Origin: Pseudomonas graminis
GTDB taxonomy: Bacteria; Pseudomonadota; Gammaproteobacteria; Pseudomonadales; Pseudomonadaceae
Assembly: GCF_900111735.1 (NCBI RefSeq)
Contig: NZ_FOHW01000001.1
Span: 113,312-177,311, forward strand
Length of the DNA stretch: 64,000 bases
Direction of reading: 5' to 3'
Positions 57,425 through 64,000 of the stretch are shown piece after piece; the first letter of the stretch is position 1; every line of letters starts with the position of its first letter. Both the position numbers and the translations under genes were made by a program. Below the pieces are notes generated by a model. The model saw only the letters and a program-made list of their open reading frames with translations, was not told the DNA's origin and searched no databases.

Positions 57425-58309
57425 ATGTTCCTGCACAATAAACGTCTTCAATACACGGTTCGCGTTGCCGAGCCTAATCCGGGTCTGGCCAATCTGCTCC
57501 TGGAGCAGTTTGGCGGCGCTCAGGGTGAGCTGGCCGCAGCCACTCGCTACTTCACCCAAGCACTGGCGGAAGAAGATCCAGGTCGCAAGGATCTGTTGCT
57601 GGACATCGCCACCGAGGAGCTGAGCCACCTGGAAATCATCGGCTCGATCATCGTGATGCTCAACAAAGGCGCCAAAGGCAAACTGGCCGAAGGCGTGCAA
57701 GCCGAAGGCGAGCTGTACCGTGACATCAACGGCGCCGGCAATGATTCACACATCACCAGTCTGCTCTACGGCGGTGGTGCTCCGCTGGTCAACTCGGCCG
57801 GCGTTCCATGGACGGCGGCTTACATCGACACCATTGGTGAGCCGACGGCGGACTTCCGTTCCAACATCGCTGCCGAAGCGCGGGCCAAGATCGTCTATGA
57901 GCGCCTGATGAACGTGACCACCGATCCAGGCATCAAGGACGCGTTGGGCTTCCTGATGACCCGTGAAATCGCGCACCAGATTTCCTTCGAAAAAGCGCTC
58001 CACTCGATTCAGCCGAACTTCCCCCAAGGCAAGTTGCCAGGCATGCCAGAGTTCTCCCGGACGTACTTCAGCATGTCAAACGGCGAGCCTAATGTGCGTG
58101 GGCCATGGAATAACGACGACGACTTCGAATACGTCGAGAATCCAAAGCCGGCAGTAGACGGGGGCGACGGAACCGCTTCGGTCACGTTGAGCGAGGACGA
58201 GTCGGTCACGTTGACCATGATGAAAGAGCGGTTGAAGTCTGATCTGACAGCCGACCCCATGACCGGTGCCGACCTCGGGTCGGGCATGGCTCAGGGCAAA
58301 GCCGAGTAA
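57425..58309 (+). CDS. Manganese (non-haem) catalase
   Basis: A 294-residue dimanganese catalase that disproportionates hydrogen peroxide. The ligand set is present: Glu35 (GELAAATRY), Glu65 and His68 (ATEELSHLE), a third Glu in AEARAKIVYERL and a His in TREIAHQISFEKAL. Length is typical, with a C-terminal acidic extension (residues about 245-294). It is preceded by an A-rich ribosome site (AGAAGGGAG) and followed by a strong hairpin. Non-haem catalases are uncommon as core genes in Pseudomonas; this placement suggests an accessory stress locus. Confidence 0.93.
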   Translation: MFLHNKRLQYTVRVAEPNPGLANLLLEQFGGAQGELAAATRYFTQALAEEDPGRKDLLLDIATEELSHLEIIGSIIVMLNKGAKGKLAEGVQAEGELYRDINGAGNDSHITSLLYGGGAPLVNSAGVPWTAAYIDTIGEPTADFRSNIAAEARAKIVYERLMNVTTDPGIKDALGFLMTREIAHQISFEKALHSIQPNFPQGKLPGMPEFSRTYFSMSNGEPNVRGPWNNDDDFEYVENPKPAVDGGDGTASVTLSEDESVTLTMMKERLKSDLTADPMTGADLGSGMAQGKAE

Positions 58310-58318
58310 ACCGATAAG

Positions 58319-58347
58319 GGCAGGGCCGGCATTTGGCCGGCCCTGCC
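58319..58347 (+). terminator. GC-rich hairpin after the Mn catalase
   Basis: GGCAGGGCCGGC (58319-58330), loop ATTTG, GCCGGCCCTGCC (58336-58347): a perfect 12-base-pair stem nine bases after the stop. No T tract follows, so it may terminate weakly or stabilise the mRNA. Confidence 0.65.
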
Positions 58348-58387
58348 GACGAACTGATCACTGCCCCGTAAAGCAGGGAGGTTTCTA

Positions 58388-58594
58388 ATGAACACGTTAT
58401 TGGAAGATTCGACGCTCGATGAAGACAGCGAGTTGTTCAACGACAACGCTCAGCTGGACTTCTCTTCTTGTGTAACGCGTTTCGAAGCAGAAGCAGCGAC
58501 GCTCGGTCGCGGTTTCAGAACGGCCTTGTTTGTTCAGCAATTCAAAGCCGGACTGCTGCCCAAATCGGTAAAAGGAGTTGAGAGACTCCACTAG
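58388..58594 (+). CDS. Small acidic protein, unknown function
   Basis: A 68-residue protein (MNTLLEDSTLDEDSELFNDN...), acidic at the N-terminus with a more basic C-terminal half. The AGGGAGG ribosome site seven bases upstream of the ATG is strong. It lies between the Mn catalase and the KaiC-like gene, with an intrinsic terminator 80 bases downstream, so it is probably expressed separately. No family recognised. Confidence 0.6.
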   Translation: MNTLLEDSTLDEDSELFNDNAQLDFSSCVTRFEAEAATLGRGFRTALFVQQFKAGLLPKSVKGVERLH

Positions 58595-58674
58595 GGCGTG
58601 GAGCTTCTGTGGACGATTGCCTGAAAATATCCGCTGGCTAGCCCGTTTCATCCCGCTACTAGCCCATCGATTTT

Positions 58675-58696
58675 GCCCGCGAAAGCGGGCTTTTTT
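58675..58696 (+). terminator. Intrinsic terminator
   Basis: GCCCGC-GAAA-GCGGGC followed by TTTTTT. A GNRA-loop hairpin with a 6-base T run, downstream of the small ORF at 58388. Confidence 0.93.
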
Positions 58697-58865
58697 GTCT
58701 CTGCCGAGGGCGCGGAATTGGATCCCGCCAAAGCGGCCACATCACCCGTAATCCGAAACGTTGCGAGGCGCTGGACGGAACTGTGATTACCCGCCACTGT
58801 ATTGGCCTTCGCGCGTGCGCAATGCGTATTTTCAGGCCTGATGCCTATCAGGAGAGGGAGCGGAT

Positions 58866-60254
58866 TTGAATCAGCTAAAACGCCTTGAAAGCGGGATCAA
58901 GGGCTTCGACGCGCTGCTAAAAGGAGGCCTTGTTGCGGGCGCCTCATACATCATTCAAGGACGGCCAGGGTCGGGCAAGACGATCCTCGCCAACCAGCTA
59001 GGGTTCAATCATGTCCGGCAGAACGGCCGCGTGCTGTTCGCAACGCTGCTCGCCGAACCCCACGACCGGTTGTTTCATTTCCTGTCGACCCTGAGCTTTT
59101 TTGATCGCGGTGCCGTGGGCCAGAGCATCCAGTTCGTCAGTGCCTTCGACACCCTTGAGAACGACGGTCTGCACGAAGTGGTCAAGTTGCTGCGCCGCGA
59201 GATCACCCGACAACGCTCCAGCATGCTGATTCTGGACGGCCTGCTCAACGCGCGCTCCAGGGCGGAAACGCCGCTGGACACCAAACAGTTCATTGCCGAA
59301 CTGCAGGGTCATGCCGCATTCGCCGGTTGCACGGTGCTATTCCTCACCAGCTCGCAACTCGACGATGGCAGTCCTGAGCACACCATGGTCGATGGCGTGA
59401 TCGAAATGGGCGAAGACATGGTCGGTTCGCGCGCGGTGCGCCGGATCAAGATGCGCAAGACCCGGGGCAGCGGCGCCATACCCGGCGCCCACGAATTCGA
59501 GATCAACGACCAGGGCATTGCCATTTATCCGCGCCTGGAATGCATGCTGACCCGAACCGGTGCCATGCCCGAACACCCCTACACAATCCTGAGCAGCGGC
59601 ATCGACGGGCTGGACGCCCACATCGGTGGTGGTCTGGTCCGTTCATCGGTGACCCTGATCATGGGCCCTTCAGGCGCCGGCAAGACTTCGCTTGGCATCC
59701 AGTTTTTAAGCGGCTGCTCTGCGCAAGAGCCCGGGCTGTACTTCGGCTTTCATGAGTCGCCGCAACGGGCGAGGGCCAAAGCGCGTTCCCTCGGCAAGGA
59801 TTTCGCAGCGCTCGAAGCGGCGGGCGCGCTGCACACCGTCTGGACACCGGCCTCGGCAGGTCTGATTGATCGTGTCTGTTACGACTTGCTCGACCGGGTA
59901 GAGCGGCTGCAGATCAAACGTGTGTTCATTGACAGTCTCAACGCCCTGAGCCGCGCGACTGCCGATCAGAGTCGGGTACCGGACGTCCTCGACACCTTGC
60001 TCGGCGAGCTTCGCGCCCGTGGAGTGACGGTGATGGCATCCTGGGAAGCGCATCGGTTGTTCGACGATCAACCGAGCGTCCCGGCCCCGGATGTCTCCGG
60101 TGTGGTTGATAACCTGCTGCTCGTCCAGTTCGTTCAGCATCGGACTGAACTTCAACGTCAGGTTTCGATTCTTAAGATCAGAGACAATGCGTACGATCCC
60201 TCGCCACTTGAAGTCGTGATGAGCAACGCTGGAATCACCATGCAAAAGGTCTGA
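58866..60254 (+). CDS. KaiC-like double-domain RecA-family ATPase
   Basis: A 462-residue protein with two KaiC domains. CI-like Walker A is GRPGSGKT at 32-39 and CII-like is GPSGAGKT at 267-274. Both have the acidic motif near the end of the following strand (LLAEPHDRLF, FGFHESPQRA). It starts at a TTG preceded by AGGAGAGGGAG. KaiC homologues outside cyanobacteria occur in stress and signalling clusters. A CheY-like protein follows 92 bases later, so the two may form a signalling pair. No KaiA or KaiB gene is in the window. Confidence 0.9.
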   Translation: MNQLKRLESGIKGFDALLKGGLVAGASYIIQGRPGSGKTILANQLGFNHVRQNGRVLFATLLAEPHDRLFHFLSTLSFFDRGAVGQSIQFVSAFDTLENDGLHEVVKLLRREITRQRSSMLILDGLLNARSRAETPLDTKQFIAELQGHAAFAGCTVLFLTSSQLDDGSPEHTMVDGVIEMGEDMVGSRAVRRIKMRKTRGSGAIPGAHEFEINDQGIAIYPRLECMLTRTGAMPEHPYTILSSGIDGLDAHIGGGLVRSSVTLIMGPSGAGKTSLGIQFLSGCSAQEPGLYFGFHESPQRARAKARSLGKDFAALEAAGALHTVWTPASAGLIDRVCYDLLDRVERLQIKRVFIDSLNALSRATADQSRVPDVLDTLLGELRARGVTVMASWEAHRLFDDQPSVPAPDVSGVVDNLLLVQFVQHRTELQRQVSILKIRDNAYDPSPLEVVMSNAGITMQKV

Positions 60255-60346
60255 TATATGCGATTCGCAACGTGGGGGCGGCCAGAACGAGTGAGTTGCT
60301 GGATCAGGTGCACGGCCCTCGCGACATCGTGGGAAGTGGCCATCTG

Positions 60347-60712
60347 ATGCCGACGATTCTGATCATCGATGACGAATACCTGATTGCCGATATTCTCAGT
60401 TTCGCGCTGGAGGATGAGGGTTTTCAGACAGTGGTGGCTGGCAGCGGGCGCAAGGCGCTGGAGATTCTCGATCGCGAGCGCCCCGACCTGATCATCACTG
60501 ATTTCATGATGCCCGGCATGACCGGTCTGGAACTCGCAGAGACAATCAAGTCCCGCGAGAAGCACATGTCGACGCCGATCATGCTCATGAGTGGCGCCCA
60601 GGCCTACATGGGGGCCGAGCGGCCGGACCTTTTTGATGAGGTGATTGATAAGCCCTTCGATATCGACCAGGTCATCGGCAAAATTCACGCTCTGTTTCAA
60701 GCCCGGCTGTAA
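60347..60712 (+). CDS. CheY-like response-regulator receiver protein
   Basis: A 121-residue stand-alone receiver domain. ILIIDDEYLI gives the acidic pair, IITDFMMPGMTG the phosphoacceptor Asp, and VIDKPFDIDQV the conserved Lys; no output domain. It follows the KaiC-like gene. Similar KaiC-receiver pairs are known. Starts upstream of 60347 (GTG 60272) would add an unconserved stretch. Confidence 0.88.
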   Translation: MPTILIIDDEYLIADILSFALEDEGFQTVVAGSGRKALEILDRERPDLIITDFMMPGMTGLELAETIKSREKHMSTPIMLMSGAQAYMGAERPDLFDEVIDKPFDIDQVIGKIHALFQARL

Positions 60713-60799
60713 GGTTTTCCAGTTCGACCGTCATTGTCGTTGAACGAATCGATTCAGCCCCGGGTCGATACTGATAACGCTTACGAGTCGGGCAGTGCG

Positions 60800-61129
60800 A
60801 TGAATACCTGGTACAGCAAATCTTTGGGTGAAGGCACCGTGGTGTATAGCCGCCTGCGTGCACTGAACGAACTTCGTCATCAAATGTGTCCCGACGCCCC
60901 TTGTCCCTATTCGCTTTATATGGACGCCGTCAGCGCGGAGACCATCGTATTGTTTGATCCCAGGCAGATTGTCCTGGCCTCCGCCTTCGGTGCAATGCCT
61001 TGTGGGCAGCCCAACATCAATGGGGTTCGCCTCATCGATCTTGAATACCGCCCGCTTCCCGTGAGTGCACAAAGTTCGCAGATGTTCAGCTCTCCACGTA
61101 TCCGCACCGAGCCCCGTTTGTACGCTTAA
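60800..61129 (+). CDS. Hypothetical protein
   Basis: A 109-residue protein (MNTWYSKSLGEGTVVYSRLR...) with no family that I recognise. A longer form starting at TTG 60734 (131 residues) is possible; ATG 60800 is preferred on codon grounds but has no strong ribosome site. It has three Cys (QMCPDAPCP and MPCGQP). It lies 21-87 bases downstream of the receiver gene on the same strand and may be in the same transcript. Confidence 0.55.
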   Translation: MNTWYSKSLGEGTVVYSRLRALNELRHQMCPDAPCPYSLYMDAVSAETIVLFDPRQIVLASAFGAMPCGQPNINGVRLIDLEYRPLPVSAQSSQMFSSPRIRTEPRLYA

Positions 61130-61237
61130 TGCCCCGGAACATATCGGTGTGCTTGAATTTCGAAGCTGATTAGCAACTCTAGTGAGTGGCCGCGTGAGCG
61201 GGACCAGTGCTGTCAGTGTTATCCCAAGGAGAATCAA

Positions 61238-61411
61238 ATGGCCGTGGCCGTCGTCAGACTGGAAGGTGAAGATATCCCCCTCGAACATCGGCAGTCGGGT
61301 GTCACCGCCGTGTTCCGTGTCAAGAACGAAGAGGGCGCCGTGTTGTATTTCGAAGATGAAGTTGAAGCGGCCAAGTCGGCCGTTGAACTGAGCGATGCCG
61401 AGCATTCCTGA
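61238..61411 (+). CDS. Small acidic protein, unknown function
   Basis: A 57-residue ORF reading MAVAVVRLEGEDIPLEHRQS and ending ELSDAEHS, with AAGGAG six bases upstream of the ATG. It is predicted to form mixed beta strands and one helix (EDEVEAAKSAVEL); no signal peptide. It lies between the KaiC-like cluster and the convergent hydrolase. Its ribosome site and protein-like composition make it probably real. Confidence 0.65.
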   Translation: MAVAVVRLEGEDIPLEHRQSGVTAVFRVKNEEGAVLYFEDEVEAAKSAVELSDAEHS

Positions 61412-61437
61412 ATAATCAGCGGCCGGCTTACCTGTAC

Positions 61438-62175
61438 TTACTGGTTCTTCAGCAGGCTTGTTATCGCATCGACAAATTCTGCCGGTGCTTCCTGGGGTAC
61501 ATTATGGCCCACTCCCTCGATTACCTGTCGACGCACTGCCCCTGCAAATCCACGTATCGCCGCGCTGCTGTCGCGTGTTGAAGCCACGCCGTCGTCTGCT
61601 CCGGCCAGAATCACCGTGGGCACACTGATCATTGGCTGCTGCGCGAGTTTCTGCTGGATAAAGGCGTAGCGGGGGGCGCCCGCCACCAGCCCGAAGCGAT
61701 GGCGGTAAGAGTGCACCACCACGTCGACGAAGTCCGGGTTCTCGAATGCCTGCGCTGTATCAGCGAACTCTGCAGCAGCGATGTCCTGAATGTTGTAGCC
61801 GGGGTCGCAACTGACCAGCCCCGCCACGCGTTCCGGCCACAGCGCAGCCACCACACAGGCGGCGCGTCCGCCCCAGTCGTAACCCGCGAGAGTGGCTTGC
61901 GGGATATGCAATGCATCCAGCAGTGCCAGCAGGTCGGCGCCCAGTGCTGCCTGTTCGCCGGAGCGAGGCGTGGCTGAATCGAGAAAACGGGTAGGGCCGT
62001 ATCCCCTCAGGTAAGGCACGATGCAGCGCCAGCCGGCCTGGACCAGGCGCGCCGACACCTCGTCGTAGGCGTGGATGTCATAGGGAAATCCGTGCAGCAA
62101 TACGACCACCGGGCCCCCGTCCGGGCCTATGTCGCGGTACGAAACATTCAGCACGCCGGCAACTATGTTCTTCAC
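61438..62175 (-). CDS. Alpha/beta-hydrolase (epoxide hydrolase/haloalkane dehalogenase-like)
   Basis: A 245-residue alpha/beta hydrolase. HGFPYDIHAYDEV is the oxyanion-hole motif, GYDWGGRAAC carries an Asp at the nucleophile position, as in epoxide hydrolases and haloalkane dehalogenases rather than Ser esterases, and VGHNVPQEAP carries the His. The start is a GTG at 62175 with GGAG seven bases upstream; the ORF is open 105 bases further 5' without support. It is convergent with the small acidic ORF. Substrate unknown. Confidence 0.85.
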   Translation of the reverse strand: MKNIVAGVLNVSYRDIGPDGGPVVVLLHGFPYDIHAYDEVSARLVQAGWRCIVPYLRGYGPTRFLDSATPRSGEQAALGADLLALLDALHIPQATLAGYDWGGRAACVVAALWPERVAGLVSCDPGYNIQDIAAAEFADTAQAFENPDFVDVVVHSYRHRFGLVAGAPRYAFIQQKLAQQPMISVPTVILAGADDGVASTRDSSAAIRGFAGAVRRQVIEGVGHNVPQEAPAEFVDAITSLLKNQ

Positions 62176-62331
62176 GGGATGACTCCGACAGACAAGTAGA
62201 AGCGAAGCCCTGAGAAATACCGGGCTGAAGTGTGGCGGTAGTGCTTTTAAACGATTGAAGTATGGGGCGGGCAGTTGCAAACCAGAGAGGGAGCAACGAT
62301 CGCGAGCGCGATACAGGCAGCGGTCAAATCA

Positions 62332-62361
62332 CCGATGCAGCGCCGCGGGCGCGTGCATCGG
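62332..62361. terminator. Inverted repeat downstream of the MvaT-type gene
   Basis: CCGATGCA (62332-62339) and TGCATCGG (62354-62361) are perfect 8-base arms around a GC-rich 14-base centre that itself pairs (GCGCC...GGCGC). On the minus strand it follows the MvaT-type gene and is trailed by TGATTTG, so it may be a terminator. Confidence 0.5.
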
Positions 62362-62412
62362 GAGATCGGCAACGGGGCGCTGATCAATAAGACGTCCCCG
62401 TTGACAGGCCGA

Positions 62413-62781
62413 TCAGGAAACCCAGGATTCGACGGTGTCGGAACCGTGTTCGGCTTTCCATTCTTTCAAGGTTTTGTGATTGCCGCCTTTGGTTTCTACG
62501 ACTTCACCGGTGTGCGGGTTTTTGTAGACTTTGACAGCGCGGGCTTTGCGAGTGGTCTTCTCGGGGGCGCTGGTGTTCTTGCCCTGTTTGGATCCGGTAG
62601 GGTGATCCAGAATCGAAATAATATCTTTAAGGCTCTTATTGTATTCGCCGAGCAGCGTACGCAATTTGCCTTCGAATTCGATTTCCTGTTCCAGGCCTTT
62701 ATCGCCTTTCATGGCCTCGAGGGCAGCGAGCTGGTCGGCAAGGTGACGTTCGAGTTGGCGGTATTCAGCAAGTTTAGACAT
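62413..62781 (-). CDS. MvaT/MvaU-type H-NS-family nucleoid protein
   Basis: A 122-residue H-NS functional homologue. The N-terminal coiled-coil oligomerisation region (MSKLAEYRQLERHLADQLAA) and middle LRTLLGEYNKSLKDIISILD lead to the conserved DNA-binding C-terminus with YKNPHTGEVVETKGGNHKTL. Such proteins silence AT-rich horizontally acquired DNA. The opening MSKLAEYR is more MvaU- than MvaT-like. Start 62781 has GGAG upstream. The chromosome probably carries at least one other paralogue, so this may be an island copy. Confidence 0.93.
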   Translation of the reverse strand: MSKLAEYRQLERHLADQLAALEAMKGDKGLEQEIEFEGKLRTLLGEYNKSLKDIISILDHPTGSKQGKNTSAPEKTTRKARAVKVYKNPHTGEVVETKGGNHKTLKEWKAEHGSDTVESWVS

Positions 62782-62984
62782 TGGAACTCCATGTTTCGGT
62801 TTGTTGATACTGACGTGCGGCGTTAGCACTGGCGAACATTGGAGCGCACGGTGATTACTGGTGTAACCGTGGACACTGTAGTGCGAGTGGGTGCATGGAT
62901 GCCAGTACTTACAGCAAACTTTTCTGCCTTGACTGCAAGGCAGACAGTTCATCCGCCGCTGCCGCTTTAAAACTTGCACGGCGG

Positions 62985-63950
62985 TCAGGTTTTCTCGAGC
63001 GCTGCAGGCTGCATGGCCGGGTTCAACGCGGGCTTCAATGCCAGCCCGCCAAACGAGGTGGTCGGGTCTACATAACGCAGGGCCGATTTAATGTCTTTCC
63101 AGCCGACGTAATTCATCAGGCTTTTAATGTCCCAGCCGTTGCCGGACGCCCAAGTTGCAAATCCCCTGCGCATTGAGTGACTGCTGTAGAGGTCATCAGG
63201 CAACCCGGCGTCTTTAAAGATACGCCGCAACATCGGCACCAGGCTGTGGGAATTGATGGCTTCCAGGGACAGATTGCCCCAGCGGTCAATCCGCCGAAAT
63301 ACCGGCCCTTGGGTCAGGCCGGCCACGGTGATCCAGTTGATGTAGGCGTTGACCGGGCACAGCGTCTTCAGTGCCGGGGTGCGAAACGTCGTGCCCTCAT
63401 GCTGGCGGTCGCCTTTGGTGTAAGGCAGATAGAAGCTGATGCCTTCGCCCGCCTGCGCCTGGGTGTTGCCAATGTCCAGCCTGGCCAGCTCGTCGCCACG
63501 AAACCCTCGCCAGAAGCCGATCAGCACCAGCGCGATAGAGCGTCGGTGCCGCATCAAAGTCTTGTGGTCGCCCCGCTGCCAGGCGCCATCGGCCTCGTTC
63601 TCCAGCCACGCCACCGCTTGCTCAAGATGACGCAACAGCAGCGGCGCCGCCTGTTTGGCCTGTGCCGGATGGACAACGCGAATGCCCTTGAGCAGTTGCC
63701 GCACGGTGGGCGTTTTGGTCGGGTCCGGAAACCCTTGGGTGACGTGCCACTGGGCGAGCGCCGCCAAGCGCTGCTTCAGCGTACTGATGGCGTGTTTGTC
63801 GGCGTACTCGGCGAGGTAGCGCACGATGCCATCGCCCGTCGTGGGCAGGTAGCCGCCCCAGACCACTTCGAAATGCTCGATCGCGGCCCGATAGCTCCGG
63901 CGCGTATTGGCGCGGGTGCCTGCTGACAGGTATCGATCTGCCTTTTCCAT
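62985..63950 (-). CDS. Site-specific tyrosine recombinase (phage integrase family)
   Basis: A 321-residue recombinase. A SAM-like N-terminal domain (RSYRAAIEHFEVVWGGYLP) precedes the catalytic domain with Arg in RGFRGDELARLD, Lys in PYTKGDRQ, HSMRRGFATW (His-x-x-Arg), GWKDIKSALRYVD with Trp and the nucleophile Tyr. GAGGG lies upstream of the ATG. The 50 bases to the right edge show nothing. It resembles lone integrases that mark genomic islands; no attachment site or tRNA was found in the window. Confidence 0.9.
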   Translation of the reverse strand: MEKADRYLSAGTRANTRRSYRAAIEHFEVVWGGYLPTTGDGIVRYLAEYADKHAISTLKQRLAALAQWHVTQGFPDPTKTPTVRQLLKGIRVVHPAQAKQAAPLLLRHLEQAVAWLENEADGAWQRGDHKTLMRHRRSIALVLIGFWRGFRGDELARLDIGNTQAQAGEGISFYLPYTKGDRQHEGTTFRTPALKTLCPVNAYINWITVAGLTQGPVFRRIDRWGNLSLEAINSHSLVPMLRRIFKDAGLPDDLYSSHSMRRGFATWASGNGWDIKSLMNYVGWKDIKSALRYVDPTTSFGGLALKPALNPAMQPAALEKT

Positions 63951-64000
63951 ACATCCCTCGATGGGCGTGACACGGGCGCTTTACTGACGCAAGTCGTGAA

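Noticed and set aside
57240-57438. A 63-codon minus-strand frame upstream of the catalase.
   Set aside because: It overlaps the catalase ribosome site and has no ribosome site or conserved motif of its own.
58866-60254. A complete circadian kaiABC system.
   Set aside because: Only a KaiC-like gene is present; no kaiA or kaiB genes were found nearby.
62985-64000. A tRNA gene or attachment site next to the integrase.
   Set aside because: No tRNA-like cloverleaf or direct repeat was found within the window; the boundary may lie beyond the right edge.

Overview
The window is about 64 kb of GC-rich chromosome. It is most likely from a fluorescent or environmental Pseudomonas. The evidence is a liu/gny leucine-isovalerate cluster with a MerR-type LiuR, a Crc-antagonising small RNA (crcY type), a MuxABC-OpmB-type efflux operon, a GlgE/TreS-maltokinase/GlgB operon, an MvaT/MvaU-type H-NS protein, and two families of Pseudomonas REP-like intergenic repeats. 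No rRNA, tRNA, CRISPR array or complete prophage was seen. Species-level assignment is not possible from the sequence alone.

Layout. 0.1-7.8 kb: liuDCBA, then a CrcY-like sRNA gene, then liuE and liuR, all on the minus strand; palindromic operators lie in front of liuA and liuR. 8.1-13.7 kb: a LysR regulator divergent from an acyl-CoA dehydrogenase, a PstS-like/OmpA fusion, xthA and a GNAT acetyltransferase. 13.7-19.2 kb: tamA-tamB. 19.3-22 kb: an aldo/keto reductase with a divergent LysR regulator, then tpx. 22.1-31.3 kb: a four-gene RND efflux operon. 31.4-36.8 kb: an MHYT-GGDEF-EAL cyclic-di-GMP protein, an SDR, a MocR-type regulator and an MgtC-like protein. 37-45.1 kb: glgE, a treS-maltokinase fusion and glgB, with an AlgU-like promoter upstream. 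45.5-51 kb: an SH3 protein, ggt, a DUF1624-type membrane protein and a PatB/MalY C-S lyase.

The accessory part is 51.2-64 kb. It opens with an orphan type VI secretion cassette: one polypeptide joining VgrG, a transthyretin-like linker and a Tle1/DUF2235 phospholipase; a DUF2931 lipoprotein immunity gene; a chimeric remnant of a second, divergent effector-immunity pair; and a PAAR protein. It continues with a manganese catalase, small acidic proteins, a double-domain KaiC-like ATPase next to a CheY-like receiver protein, an alpha/beta hydrolase, an H-NS-family silencer and a lone tyrosine recombinase at the right edge.

How genes work together. LiuA, B/D, C and E convert isovaleryl-CoA to acetyl-CoA and acetoacetate. 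The CrcY-like RNA inside this locus probably links it spatially, perhaps functionally, to carbon catabolite control through CbrAB and Hfq/Crc. TreS-Mak, GlgE and GlgB turn trehalose or maltose into branched alpha-glucan through maltose-1-phosphate. The most unusual loci are the fused VgrG-Tle1 effector with its displaced toxin/immunity scar and the crcY element embedded in the liu cluster.
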